A program made the position numbers and the translations under genes. From the NCBI GenBank assembly GCA_046329575.1, contig JAXLUJ010000007.1:62001-126000 (forward strand): 64,000 nt of DNA, given 5' to 3'. Within the stretch, counting starts at the first letter, position 1, and every line of letters starts with the position of its first letter. This document shows, piece by piece, positions 8,625 through 17,917 of the stretch. The DNA comes from UBA1941 sp046329575. Lineage in GTDB: Bacteria > Bacteroidota > Bacteroidia > Chitinophagales > LD1. A model generated the notes under the pieces. The model had not been told where the DNA came from and searched no databases. It worked only from the letters and a program-made list of their open reading frames with translations.

Positions 8625-9146
8625 ATTATTTTTTTAATGAAAAAAACACGTTGGTTGAAACGATCCGTTTCTTTAAGTTCAGCGAACACCAATACGAGAG
8701 CGGTGTTTTATTACATAGACTTCAGCTACTCTCCTGCACCAATCCTATAGCAACAATCAGCTATCTTTTCCAGTAGTAAGCCTTGGCGTTTTTAATCTCT
8801 TTGGCAGTCAGCACTTTTGATCAGTTCTGTTGCTTTCAACTTGCAGCTAATGCCCTGTTAGTAAAGCTACACCAAAAATCCATTCAGCCAAATGCGGTGC
8901 AGTAAGATTTCTTTTGTAGAAGCATAAATTATAAGCAGTAAAACAACCGTTTGCAGATGGCGATGACTTTGAGGTAAGATGAAATTGAAGCCAAAACACA
9001 GCGGGGTTAATTCATGCTAGTGCATAAAATTGGATTTATAGTAATTGGGGCTGTGGCGCTGAAATGATACTGCATAGTAATCAAAGGGGTTTCGCGATAG
9101 AAAACGGAATCGAGGGTTTACCCATTTCCCCGAATATCAATTAATG
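8625..9146. other. Gene-free stretch, no clear content
   Basis: No supported gene, RNA or repeat. One short minus-strand segment near 8761-8818 reads as a plausible protein C-terminus (KVLTAKEIKNAKAYYWKR then stop) but an in-frame stop lies two codons upstream. It may be the tail of a decayed gene. Confidence 0.4.
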
Positions 9147-9788
9147 CTATTCCGCTCCCGGCATTGTTTCTTCCCTAAAGAATAAACTATCATACAATGC
9201 AAATACTTCGTCTAATTTCACTTCGGGAAATAATCTGGGAAGATGTTCTTTCATATTGGCAAGTGCAGTAGTAGTAACTTCACCTGTTCTGTGCTGAATC
9301 AACGCCTTTTGCCAGAGATTAAAGCCTCGTGTAGCGATGAGCATTTTAATATAACCTTCCATATTCAAGCCAAGATAATATACTGTGCTTTTCCAATCGT
9401 AGAAATAAAGAGAATCGGTGGCATTATCTCCGCAGAAGATACCCACACACCATTCCTCTTGCACTTGATCAACTATCCTGAAATCTAACAAATGACCTTC
9501 TTCCTCTTCATCAAAAGCAATATCATCTTTGTCGATAACATAAGCGTTGATGATTTTATCAGTGGGAAGAATTTTGGTTTTTCCAAGTATATCTGGATTA
9601 TTTGGATCGAACCATTCGAATTTAGCGCCATCTACTTTAACAATTTTTTCAACGAAAGATTGCTTAAATTTTTTCTGCTGAAGTTTAGGAGTATTTACCT
9701 CGGCATTCGGTTGATTGAAATTCACAGCCACTATTTCAATTGTATTATTGGCATATAAGCCATTTACAAAATCCAAAAATTCATCCAT
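9147..9788 (-). CDS. SUKH-like paralogue 1
   Basis: A 213-residue protein, one of three tandem paralogues. It shares with the next gene the block LGL(N/D)MEGYIKMLIAT(K/R)GF and the ending MKEHLPRLFPEVKLDEVFALY, both nearly identical. The overall pattern (acidic N-terminal helices, central strands, a GY-helix followed by a tryptophan-glutamine pair) resembles SMI1/KNR4-type (SUKH) proteins, many of which act as immunity proteins of contact-dependent toxins. No toxin gene is visible next to it. Assignment to SUKH is tentative; paralogy is certain. Confidence 0.5.
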   Translation of the reverse strand: MDEFLDFVNGLYANNTIEIVAVNFNQPNAEVNTPKLQQKKFKQSFVEKIVKVDGAKFEWFDPNNPDILGKTKILPTDKIINAYVIDKDDIAFDEEEEGHLLDFRIVDQVQEEWCVGIFCGDNATDSLYFYDWKSTVYYLGLNMEGYIKMLIATRGFNLWQKALIQHRTGEVTTTALANMKEHLPRLFPEVKLDEVFALYDSLFFREETMPGAE

Positions 9789-9815
9789 TTTTTTAGTTTA
9801 ATTTATTCAAGTATT

Positions 9816-10430
9816 TTATTCAGAAATGTATAATTGACCGTACAATGCAAAAACCTCATCTAGCTTCACTTCGGGAAACAATCTTGGAAGATGTTCTTTC
9901 ATTTGTTTTAAAGCATAACCTTCTTTACCGGACTTATATTCTAATAGCGCCATTTGCCAGCAATAAAACCCTTTGGTAGCAATGAGCATTTTAATATACC
10001 CTTCCATATCCAATCCCAAATATTGTGCAATACCATCGCTTTCTTCTAAGTACAGCGAGTTGGTTGCATATGGCCCGCTAAAAATGCCAATCACAATTTC
10101 AGATCTTACCAAATCTACTATATGAAAATGTTCGAAGGCCTCATCTTCATCCACTAAATGCGCATAATCGGCAGTTGATTCCATTATTTTATCTATTGAC
10201 AAAATATTCGCAGCACCAAGAATGTTGCGATCATTCACATCATTCCATTCAAATTGGCTGTTGTTTACTTTCATAATCCCATCAATGAAGCTTTGCTTAA
10301 ACGCTTCATTTGCAAGACGCAAAAACTGCTCTGGTTCCTTATTGACCAAAGCGCTTTGTTTTGTTAGCTCAATTTGTTCATTTGAAAAAAATGAATCAAT
10401 AAGCCGCGTGAAATCTGGAAATTCTAACAT
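9816..10430 (-). CDS. SUKH-like paralogue 2
   Basis: A 204-residue paralogue of the neighbouring gene, 27 bp apart on the same strand. Its C-terminal third (LGLDMEGYIKMLIATKGFYC, then KQMKEHLPRLFPEVKLDEVF) is almost the same as in paralogue 1, while the N-terminal halves have diverged strongly. This pattern of a conserved C-terminus with a variable N-terminus is common in families that recognise different partners. The cytoplasmic location follows from the absence of a signal peptide or membrane helix. Function is inferred only by analogy with immunity proteins. Confidence 0.5.
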   Translation of the reverse strand: MLEFPDFTRLIDSFFSNEQIELTKQSALVNKEPEQFLRLANEAFKQSFIDGIMKVNNSQFEWNDVNDRNILGAANILSIDKIMESTADYAHLVDEDEAFEHFHIVDLVRSEIVIGIFSGPYATNSLYLEESDGIAQYLGLDMEGYIKMLIATKGFYCWQMALLEYKSGKEGYALKQMKEHLPRLFPEVKLDEVFALYGQLYISE

Positions 10431-10542
10431 AATATTTAGCTGTTTTTTTATTTTTATTGAATTACGATGACGCTAATAACTCTTTTTCGAACAATTTAAT
10501 AATTTCTTTTTTTACAAATATCATTCTATATTTCATGGATCG

Positions 10543-11187
10543 TTATTTCGCTGTATGCAATCTGACTTCTTCAAACTTCTTCAACCATGCTTCCCAAGTC
10601 CAATCCGGAAATAATTTTGGCATTTTTTCTTTGAAATTTTCTGTATGCTCTTCCCAATAACCGCCGTACAAAACATATTCAACTACCAATTGCCAATGTG
10701 CATAGCCTTTAGAGATCATCATCATTTCTATGTAGCCATTGATGTCTAAGTCTAAACTCTTAGGTGCCGAACCATTTAATGCTGCATTGTGAAAGGTGAA
10801 GTCTTTTTGTTTGCCAAACAAAATACCCGATGCGTGTTCGTCAAAATAAAAATCAACAATTTTAAAATCTCTGGTTACATCGTCTTCAGGGGTATTATTA
10901 AAATAAGTTTGACCTTTCCAATCGCTGAAAACCATAGGTAACTTCATTACATTTACACTTCCACCTGCTTCAACTCCCGTATCGGGAAGAGATCTCCATT
11001 TTATTTTAAAGCCAAAAAAGGCTTCAAAGTCATCTATAAATCTTTCGGGTATGCCTAAATCGAGTAAACGCTGTTTTTCATTATCACTAACTTTATTTCC
11101 ATTGGCCGATTCTATTACTTCCAATATTTCTTCACAATCATTCATTTCAAAAGAGAAGATGTGAAGTTCTTTGTTTAGATCTTTCAT
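10543..11187 (-). CDS. SUKH-like paralogue 3
   Basis: A 214-residue, more distant member of the same family, first in transcription order. It keeps the signature LDLDINGYIEMMMISKGYAH followed by WQ and the terminal block FKEKMPKLFPDWTWEAWLKKF. A truncated fourth copy lies immediately upstream (11231-11416), so the cluster grew by tandem duplication. No signal peptide or membrane helix is present. The partner or target is unknown. Confidence 0.5.
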   Translation of the reverse strand: MKDLNKELHIFSFEMNDCEEILEVIESANGNKVSDNEKQRLLDLGIPERFIDDFEAFFGFKIKWRSLPDTGVEAGGSVNVMKLPMVFSDWKGQTYFNNTPEDDVTRDFKIVDFYFDEHASGILFGKQKDFTFHNAALNGSAPKSLDLDINGYIEMMMISKGYAHWQLVVEYVLYGGYWEEHTENFKEKMPKLFPDWTWEAWLKKFEEVRLHTAK

Positions 11188-11230
11188 AAATAATAGTATA
11201 GTTTGTTTTTTAGTTTTGATTAACGCTGTT

Positions 11231-11416
11231 TTATCTCAATTCTTTCAACTTTTTGAGTCGTGCTTCCCAAGTCCAATCTGGAAATAATTTTGCCCTATTT
11301 TCTTTAAAACCTTCTGTATGATTTCCCTAAAAATCTCCATTTATAAAACACTACCACCAATTGCCAATGTGCAGCGTTTTTTGAGATCCATCTTCTGTAA
11401 TAATCCTGGGAAATGC
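11231..11416 (-). pseudogene. Decayed fourth SUKH-like copy
   Basis: On the minus strand this stretch translates as HWQLVVVFYKWRF, a stop, then NHTEGFKENRAKLFPDWTW and EARLKKLKELR with a stop. This matches the C-terminus of the gene at 10543-11187 (HWQLVVEYVLYGGYWEEHTE, then FKEKMPKLFPDWTWEAWLKK). An in-frame stop, a shifted register and no upstream half mark it as a remnant. Confidence 0.75.
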
Positions 11417-11491
11417 TAATAATTAGATCCGGTACTGCTGTAATATCTCAACATTCTTCTTTTCTCTTATTCAAAGCGATACGTTTTACAG

Positions 11492-12462
<971 letters not shown>

Positions 12463-12870
12463 TTTTTCAAGTTATTTTTTGGTACCAGTGCTGAGTGGAT
12501 CACCGAAAGAGCTGCCTCGCGGAATTCCCGGCATACTGCCGATGGCTCACCAGTCACAGTTTAGATTCGTTTTTGGGAAGCCGGGGAATGAAGTGTAGCA
12601 AAGCAAACGATTGCAGAGGAGGCTTCGCTATTGAATGGAGCCTTTAAAACCACGCATTAATTTTGAGGTGTGGGTGCGGTAAAAAATTAGAGTGTTTTTA
12701 AACGGCTGAATTTCAAGCCTGTGAAAACTTTGTGGTCAATAGTTTAGAAAGGCGAAATCAGAATTTTACACGCTCTTACCCAAACCAATAGATGGAATCG
12801 ATTAGCCGAAATTAAAAACAGGTTCAATTACGCTCACCTCCTGTTTTTGCAAAAACCAACTATGGCGAGC
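12463..12870. other. Gene-free stretch, no clear content
   Basis: Between the promoter of the membrane-protein gene and the 3' end of the HxlR regulator I see no credible gene, RNA or repeat. Short frames on both strands lack protein-like composition. Confidence 0.4.
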
Positions 12871-13239
12871 TTAACTTTCATCGCAGTATCCTTTGTTATC
12901 AGTTTTCATATGTTCGCGCCCCCATTTATACATACTGTCAATAATGGGCAACAAGGTTTTTCCATAGTCGGTTATCTTGTATTCTACTCTTGGTGGAATT
13001 TCAGGATAAATGATTCTCTCAATTATACCATCGGTTTCTAGTTCTCTTAATTGATTCGTCAAAGTCTGTTTGCTGATTTCAGTGATGTTTTTGAGCAAAA
13101 TACTATAGCGGTTTCTGTCTGTTCTTATCATATGAATAATACTGGGCTTCCATTTTCCGCCAATAATATTCATACAATACACCACAGGACAATTGCCGGG
13201 TGTAAACGCTTTGGTCTTTCTAAGTACTGTTTTTCCCAT
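12871..13239 (-). CDS. HxlR-family transcriptional regulator
   Basis: A 122-residue winged-helix protein with the HxlR pattern: a CPV cysteine near the N-terminus (PGNCPVVYCMNIIGGKWKPS), the recognition segment NITEISKQTLTNQLRELETD, and IPPRVEYKITDYG before the dimerisation helix. The conserved cysteine often senses electrophiles or oxidants in this family. It is divergent from a two-gene operon with a quinone oxidoreductase, the usual target arrangement, so control of that operon is inferred. Confidence 0.85.
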   Translation of the reverse strand: MGKTVLRKTKAFTPGNCPVVYCMNIIGGKWKPSIIHMIRTDRNRYSILLKNITEISKQTLTNQLRELETDGIIERIIYPEIPPRVEYKITDYGKTLLPIIDSMYKWGREHMKTDNKGYCDES

Positions 13240-13293
13240 TGGTCTAATATTTTAGCCTATGCACAAACTTGTTGTCAATACCGCGTATTTAGA

Positions 13294-13310
13294 CAAAGGT
13301 AATAAATTTG
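13294..13310. promoter_or_regulatory. Overlapping divergent -7 boxes
   Basis: TAAATTTG on the plus strand (13303-13310) and TACCTTTG on the minus strand (13301-13294) both fit TAnnTTTG and are only one base apart. They would serve the plus-strand oxidoreductase operon and the minus-strand hxlR-type gene. A regulator bound here would control both; the -33 elements are weak. Confidence 0.5.
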
Positions 13311-13336
13311 CCCCACAAATAATAAAATTTAAAAAA

Positions 13337-13606
13337 ATGAACAGAATAGCAGTTATAACAACAAAATACGCTTCTAATTATCCTGATGTGGATTTTGAGG
13401 CTTTGAAGCAAAAGGAAATACCAATGGTAATGAAGTGGAAAGAAGAAGGAATTGTAGAAAACTTTTTTGTTAGAACAGATACCAATGGTGCAATGCTTTT
13501 GTTCAAAGATATGGAAATGGAACAAGTGATACATAAAATAGAAAGTTTGCCTTTTTTCCCATATTTAGAAAAGGTAGAATACATTGATTTAAATAAAAAA
13601 TTTTAG
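13337..13606 (+). CDS. Small dimeric alpha-beta barrel-type protein
   Basis: An 89-residue protein (MNRIAVITTKYASNYPD start, directly after an A-run). It has the size and pattern of muconolactone-isomerase/YciI-like ferredoxin-fold proteins: a first strand, an acidic helix, a central GAMLLFKDMEMEQVIHKIES, and a last strand VEYIDL. An upstream in-frame start at 13259 would run through the promoter and is rejected. It is 7 bp before the quinone oxidoreductase and likely acts with it in detoxification; that role is inference from context. Confidence 0.55.
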   Translation: MNRIAVITTKYASNYPDVDFEALKQKEIPMVMKWKEEGIVENFFVRTDTNGAMLLFKDMEMEQVIHKIESLPFFPYLEKVEYIDLNKKF

Positions 13607-13613
13607 ACTAAAA

Positions 13614-14549
13614 ATGAAAGCAATACAATATCAAAATTTTGGAGCATCAGAAGTTTTGGCGCTCAATAATATTCCTCAACCAACAATTGCTACGGCAGAC
13701 GATGTTTTAATTCAATTAAAGGCAGCAAGCGTAAACCCACTGGATATTAAAATTCGCATGGGTTATATGCAACAAATTCGGCCGGTTCAGTTGCCTTTTA
13801 TACCTGGTTTAGATGCTTCCGGAATTGTTGTTGCTGTAGGTGAGCATGTGCAAAAATTTAAAGTAGGCGATGAAGTAATTGCGGTTACTATGGCTAACGC
13901 TTATGCAGAATTTGTGATAGCTAATCAGCATTTTGTTTCGCATAAACCTACTAATATTTCGTTTGAAGAAGCTACTTCTTTGGCAGTCAACATTGGTACT
14001 GCTGAAAGTATTTTGTTTACCGAAGGCAAGTTAGAAGCAGGACAAAAAGTGCTCATTCAAGGCGCAGCAGGTGCAGTTGGCGCTACAATGGTGCAAATGG
14101 CAAAGAACAAAGGACTTTATATATACGCCACTGCAACCGGAAAAGGATTAGAATTAGTAAAAGAATTGGGTGCAGACGAAGTCTTTGATTACAAGTTGGT
14201 TGATATTTCTACTTTATTAAATGACGTTGATTTAGTTGCAGATTGTGCTGGCGGACCAACGCAAGTTAAGCTAATTGAAGTGGTGAAAGAAGGAGGTAAA
14301 TTATTGAGTATAGCACAACCGCCCTCTCAAGAATTGGCAAAAATGCACAATATTGAAGCGCGATTTATTTCTTCAGATTTAACATCAAAAAATTTAGAGA
14401 ATGGATTAACGTTGGTAAAAAATGGAAAGTTAAAACCTTTTGTAACCAAGGTGTTTAAGCTGGAGGAAGCTGCTCAAGCTCAGGATTTTCTTTCAAATGG
14501 CGGAGTGAATGGAAAAGTAGTACTAAAAATGGATAACTCTAAATTTTAA
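13614..14549 (+). CDS. Zinc-independent NADPH:quinone oxidoreductase
   Basis: A 311-residue medium-chain reductase of the quinone-oxidoreductase type. N-terminal GroES-like domain: MKAIQYQNFGASEVL, then PLDIKIRMG and PGLDASGIVVAVG. Rossmann domain: VLIQGAAGAVGATMVQMAK, an AxGxGxxG-like dinucleotide site. No catalytic zinc cysteines are visible. Such enzymes reduce quinones or alkenals with NADPH in the cytoplasm. It closes a two-gene operon controlled, most likely, by the divergent HxlR regulator. Confidence 0.85.
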   Translation: MKAIQYQNFGASEVLALNNIPQPTIATADDVLIQLKAASVNPLDIKIRMGYMQQIRPVQLPFIPGLDASGIVVAVGEHVQKFKVGDEVIAVTMANAYAEFVIANQHFVSHKPTNISFEEATSLAVNIGTAESILFTEGKLEAGQKVLIQGAAGAVGATMVQMAKNKGLYIYATATGKGLELVKELGADEVFDYKLVDISTLLNDVDLVADCAGGPTQVKLIEVVKEGGKLLSIAQPPSQELAKMHNIEARFISSDLTSKNLENGLTLVKNGKLKPFVTKVFKLEEAAQAQDFLSNGGVNGKVVLKMDNSKF

Positions 14550-14559
14550 AAGATGATTA

Positions 14560-14597
14560 TTCTATTAAAACCTATTAATAATAGAAGTCTTTTTTTA
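14560..14597 (+). terminator. AT-rich intrinsic terminator candidate
   Basis: Eight-base perfect arms TTCTATTA (14560-14567) and TAATAGAA (14579-14586) with an 11-base loop are followed by a run of T from 14590. It sits 11 bp after the stop of the quinone oxidoreductase gene. The stem is AT-only and therefore weak. Confidence 0.5.
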
Positions 14598-14648
14598 AAT
14601 GGTTTGATAATTAGAATACGATTGGACGGGATTGGCAATTCCTTGAAG

Positions 14649-15218
14649 TTACCATAATTTCCACCAGGGCTTGGTTGAGGTTCCTTCTCTGTCCCGTTCA
14701 TGAATTGACTTTAGCATATCCTTTATTCTTTGCTCTGCTTCAGTCTTGCTGATTCCGTTGTAGTAATCGCGTACAAGCTGATGATCAAAATCTTGATGAG
14801 GAACAATCTCCGGCCGTAGTCCGTCCTTTCTTGTAAATACAGTTGTTGGAATACCGTCCTCGCGAACTTCATACTCCGGTATATCATTATTAAGCCAGCC
14901 AAAATACTTTGCCTCGTGATTGGGGTTTCCGAAGTTTTCAGAATAATCTTGAAAGCTTTTTTCACTTAGCGAAACCCAAACACCATAATCAAGGTCTTCA
15001 CAGTGGTCGGTGACTTTTAAAGTCAAAGTACCGCGTATAAATCGGTCGGTTTGTTCAGGATGGCGTACCATGCAAAAGTCACTTGTAAGTTCGCCGATCT
15101 CTTTCTTTATGGTTTCTGGTAGCACGTTATAAGCTGTTGGAGAATCGAATGTCAGCGCCAGCCATTCTTCGTGAATTTTTCCACATTTAGTACAACGATA
15201 TTTTGGCTTGTCACCCAT
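14649..15218 (-). CDS. DUF2199 family protein
   Basis: A 189-residue cytoplasmic protein that opens with a zinc-ribbon-like YRCTKCGKIHEEWLALTFDS, followed by an acidic region with DFCMVRHPEQTDRFIRGTLTL, LDYGVWVSLSE and FGWLNNDIPEY, all features of DUF2199. Function is unknown. It lies just beyond the last visible cassette and has no palindrome on either side, so it is either ordinary flanking chromosome or a cassette that lost its recombination site. Confidence 0.75.
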   Translation of the reverse strand: MGDKPKYRCTKCGKIHEEWLALTFDSPTAYNVLPETIKKEIGELTSDFCMVRHPEQTDRFIRGTLTLKVTDHCEDLDYGVWVSLSEKSFQDYSENFGNPNHEAKYFGWLNNDIPEYEVREDGIPTTVFTRKDGLRPEIVPHQDFDHQLVRDYYNGISKTEAEQRIKDMLKSIHERDREGTSTKPWWKLW

Positions 15219-15446
15219 AAAATAGTTCGATCTTCAGATTGCAGGCAGCGCAGGCCGGTGAATCTACCTCAAAAAATTATGCTGTCAAACAAAACCACTT
15301 ATGTAGTGGGCATTCTAAGCCGAGCAAGGATTTGATGGCAAAACGGGCAACCAAAAAATAAAAAGGCGTTATTTTTTCTTTGTCAATCTCCCTTTATTGG
15401 TTGTTACAAGAAGTCAAAAGAAAAAGCATAAAAATGCAAATCAGTT

Positions 15447-15740
15447 TTATCCTTCTTCTCTCCACTTTTTAGTTTTTGAGTTATAAATCCTTGATGTTCC
15501 TAAACTCAAGCCATACCATATCTCGTATTCGTATTCGTTTTTCTTTATGTAAAATGAAAGATGGTCTTGATGGTCGTCCATGCCAACTTCCGTTACATTT
15601 TCTGGTAGTTTTCCGTTTTCATGTCTATATGCTTCAACCCTTTGAATAATCAATTCAGCGTGTTTTTGTCGCTCGCAAAGAAGCCCACAACAACTGCTTA
15701 AAAAAAATAAAGTCGTCAATATGATTATTCCTTGTTTCAC
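15447..15740 (-). CDS. Small lipoprotein, cassette C9 (truncated)
   Basis: A 97-residue protein with a lipoprotein-type signal (MKQGIIILTTLFFLSSCCGL, lipobox LSSC). The mature part contains VEAYRHENGKLPENVTEVG, a segment seen in pseudopilin-like C-terminal domains, then a small strand-rich end. It follows the last recombination site, so it entered as the ninth cassette. No palindrome follows its stop, and the sequence predicted at its far end (GTTAGCGGT) is not found in 15219-15446. The cassette is therefore fixed in place. Function unknown. Confidence 0.6.
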   Translation of the reverse strand: MKQGIIILTTLFFLSSCCGLLCERQKHAELIIQRVEAYRHENGKLPENVTEVGMDDHQDHLSFYIKKNEYEYEIWYGLSLGTSRIYNSKTKKWREEG

Positions 15741-15783
15741 TTTTTTTCTTTTGTTGCTATTGTGATTTCGCCTTTTAAGCTGA

Positions 15784-15983
15784 CCGCTAACGTTCGAGGC
15801 TTGCCGCAGGGCTGGTATTTGATAACTGTCAGCCCGGCAACTGACGCCAATTGAAAAACTGAAGTTAAAGTTAACAACTAAAAGTCAAATAGAATTAGGT
15901 CAAGCCCGATATTAGCTGATAGCAGCATAACTGTTGATTGTTACTACGTCCGCCAGCCTTGCGGCAAACCTTTTGTTGGCGGT
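15784..15983 (-). other. attC-type site 8 (end of cassette C8)
   Basis: The longest site, about 200 bp. The outer arms pair CCGCTAACGTTCGAGGCTTG with CAAACCTTTTGTTGGCGG (in opposite orientation) and the inner arms pair GCCGCAGGGCTGG with CCGCCAGCCTTGCGGC. On the minus strand it begins CCGCCAAC and ends AACGTTAGCGG. Its outer right end TTGGCGGT repeats the start of cassette C8. Confidence 0.8.
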
Positions 15984-16006
15984 TCGTGCTGTTTCGTAGA
16001 CTTCGT

Positions 16007-16513
16007 TTACTTAATTGAGCAAGTGAATTGGATACCTAATTCATGTACAAAGTCAAAGTCATTAATCCAACGAATTCCCATGTTGTCACAAACATTTGGT
16101 ATTTTAATTCTTGTCGAATTTAGAGCTGTAACTTTTTCTTCTTTTGTAACAACTGTCGCATTTTCATTTATGGCATGTGCAATTACCCACGGGTCAGCCA
16201 ACGAACGAGCTTTTGTATTGTCGACCAAATTTTTATGAACTGGGTCGTGGGAGTATATTTTTTGAAGACAAACGGTAACTCCTTCAGTGATGTTTCCTAT
16301 TGGAACTCCACTTGTCTTTAACCATACAGACAGATCATCTTCTGTTCTTGTAATTTCCTCATAAACTAATTCTGGAATAAATATTTTACCCTGCTTACCA
16401 AGTTCAACGAGTATGTTCCAATAGTCTGGACAAAACTTTGGATTATAATATTTTTGCCATGCTTGAATTAACACATTGGCATCTAAACAATACTTATTTG
16501 CCGTTGTGTTCAT
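16007..16513 (-). CDS. PIN-domain toxin, DUF4411-like (C8)
   Basis: A 168-residue PIN-fold protein. Acidic active-site candidates are D11 in YCLDANVLIQAW, the glutamates in PELVYEEI, and the aspartate in SLADPWVIAHA. PIN toxins are magnesium-dependent ribonucleases. The length and the WVIAHA block fit DUF4411. The start overlaps the upstream Xre-ImmA gene by four bases (ATGA), and DUF4411/Xre-COG2856 pairs are a predicted type II toxin-antitoxin arrangement. It is the second gene of cassette C8. Confidence 0.75.
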   Translation of the reverse strand: MNTTANKYCLDANVLIQAWQKYYNPKFCPDYWNILVELGKQGKIFIPELVYEEITRTEDDLSVWLKTSGVPIGNITEGVTVCLQKIYSHDPVHKNLVDNTKARSLADPWVIAHAINENATVVTKEEKVTALNSTRIKIPNVCDNMGIRWINDFDFVHELGIQFTCSIK

Positions 16514-17688
16514 CTAAAAAGTTGGGCTTCGAGTTTCTGAAATTTATTTATTTGAACATTAAGTAGATTACTGGCTAAAGTTGGTTCAATGGAACCACCA
16601 CGAAATGCATCTAAAACCGTTTGTGTAAAAAGTCTGCTATTTCTATTTAGTTGCAATAGAAAATAGTTTGGGCCACCAGGATTGTCTTTTTCTTTCTGTT
16701 TTGCTTTTTTTTCAGCTTCACGTTTTAAGTATTCAGCGAAGTCTATGTCAGCCTGCTTTTTTAGTTTTTGATATATAGGAACAGAAATTAATCCGAGATT
16801 TAATGCTCTTACTAAAAGAGCAAAAGAGCTCACACCAAGAAGTTTTGCTGTCTTAAAAACCTCTTTTGAATTTTGATAAATTTGAGTACCGAAATTTAAG
16901 ACTATGTCTTTGGGCATTAATGCATTTGCAGCCACTTCATTACAGAATAGTTCGACAGGATGAAACTTTTCTTTGTTTTGAATTTCCGGTTCTACATCAT
17001 TTGATATACCTGTCTCTGCAATCCAAATATGGGCTATTTCATGAAGAAGTGTAAAAAGTTGTGGTGCATTCCAATCGTCGGAATTTACAAACACAAAAGG
17101 GGCGTAAGAATCAGAAATTGCGAAACCCTGTAATTCCTCTGAATCAAGTTTTAACCGAGAATGTATAAAACTTGTTCTTGATACAAAAATGCCCTTTGTT
17201 TCCGCTGCATCTATCCACTCTTTAATTGGATTTTCTGATTTGTAGCGAGCTGGATGAATATCTAAAGTTTTTAAGATGTCTTGGGCAACCGCTTGTGGAT
17301 TAGCATTAATATTAAACCGTCCAACAAATGGTAATTTAATTTCATCGTTGTCGGCATATGCATCACTTATCCATGCTTGCTTTTGTTGTATTTCACGAAT
17401 GATGAAAATTGAAGAAGTAGTTAATGCTTTTGAACCACTTTTTCTAAAATCTTGAAGCGGTTGAAAATCTCTTGGTATTTCCGGAAGAAAAAATAAGGCG
17501 AAGGGTCGCTTGTATGCTTTTGCTAAAGTTTGTGCTTGTTTAATAGTTGGTTGACTTGTTCCGCTTTCCCATTCTTGAAGCCTGTCAACTGTTACAGATG
17601 CTTTGGCAGCAGCAGTTTCTTCGGACATTTTTGCCGATTCTCTTGCCCACTTCAGCACATTAGGAGTTATGAAAGCTTTGTCTGCCAT
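16510..17688 (-). CDS. Xre HTH with ImmA/IrrE metallopeptidase domain (C8)
   Basis: A 392-residue two-domain protein. Residues 10-60 form an Xre-type helix-turn-helix (AAKASVTVDRLQEWESG, then TIKQAQTLAKAYKRP). Residues 170-300 carry a zinc peptidase of the ImmA/IrrE (COG2856) type with the motif LLHEIAH at 215-220, so H216, E217 and H220 are the expected metal and catalytic residues. In predicted PIN-DUF4411 modules this protein acts as DNA-binding antitoxin, and its peptidase may process it or a regulator. It is first in the cassette operon and translationally coupled to the PIN gene. Confidence 0.8.
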   Translation of the reverse strand: MADKAFITPNVLKWARESAKMSEETAAAKASVTVDRLQEWESGTSQPTIKQAQTLAKAYKRPFALFFLPEIPRDFQPLQDFRKSGSKALTTSSIFIIREIQQKQAWISDAYADNDEIKLPFVGRFNINANPQAVAQDILKTLDIHPARYKSENPIKEWIDAAETKGIFVSRTSFIHSRLKLDSEELQGFAISDSYAPFVFVNSDDWNAPQLFTLLHEIAHIWIAETGISNDVEPEIQNKEKFHPVELFCNEVAANALMPKDIVLNFGTQIYQNSKEVFKTAKLLGVSSFALLVRALNLGLISVPIYQKLKKQADIDFAEYLKREAEKKAKQKEKDNPGGPNYFLLQLNRNSRLFTQTVLDAFRGGSIEPTLASNLLNVQINKFQKLEAQLFR

Positions 17689-17771
17689 TAGGGGTCAAAA
17701 ATACGATTTTATGCTTTGAGTTTAGGTATTAGCTTTGGTCTTCAATTATAGTACTGTTGCCTTTAGCATGA

Positions 17772-17905
17772 CCGCCAACGGTTTCGGGCTTTGCGTTCGG
17801 GCGGGTTTCGAAGCACAAAACTGTCAACCAGCACTGAACTTGAATAGAAGCACAAAGCTCCAAGTTTGCACGTCACCCCGCCTGACGCAAAACCCGTGTT
17901 ATGGC
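17772..17905 (-). other. attC-type site 7 (end of cassette C7)
   Basis: A 134-bp imperfect palindrome. CGGTTTCGGGCTTTGCGTTC pairs with GACGCAAAACCCG, and GGCGGG pairs with CCCGCC. The minus strand starts GAGCCATAAC and ends AACCGTTGGCGG. The outer end TTATGGCTCGTTTT on the plus strand matches the cassette C7 start TTATGGCTCATTTT at 13 of 14 positions. Its sequence is nearly the same as site 2. Confidence 0.85.
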
Positions 17906-17917
17906 TCGTTTTTCTTG

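Noticed and set aside
8761..8818. Plausible C-terminus KVLTAKEIKNAKAYYWKR as a gene
   Set aside because: An in-frame stop lies just upstream; too short to support a gene or identify a parent family.
14649..15218. DUF2199 gene as a tenth cassette
   Set aside because: Same orientation, but no palindrome on either side and no core site could be found.
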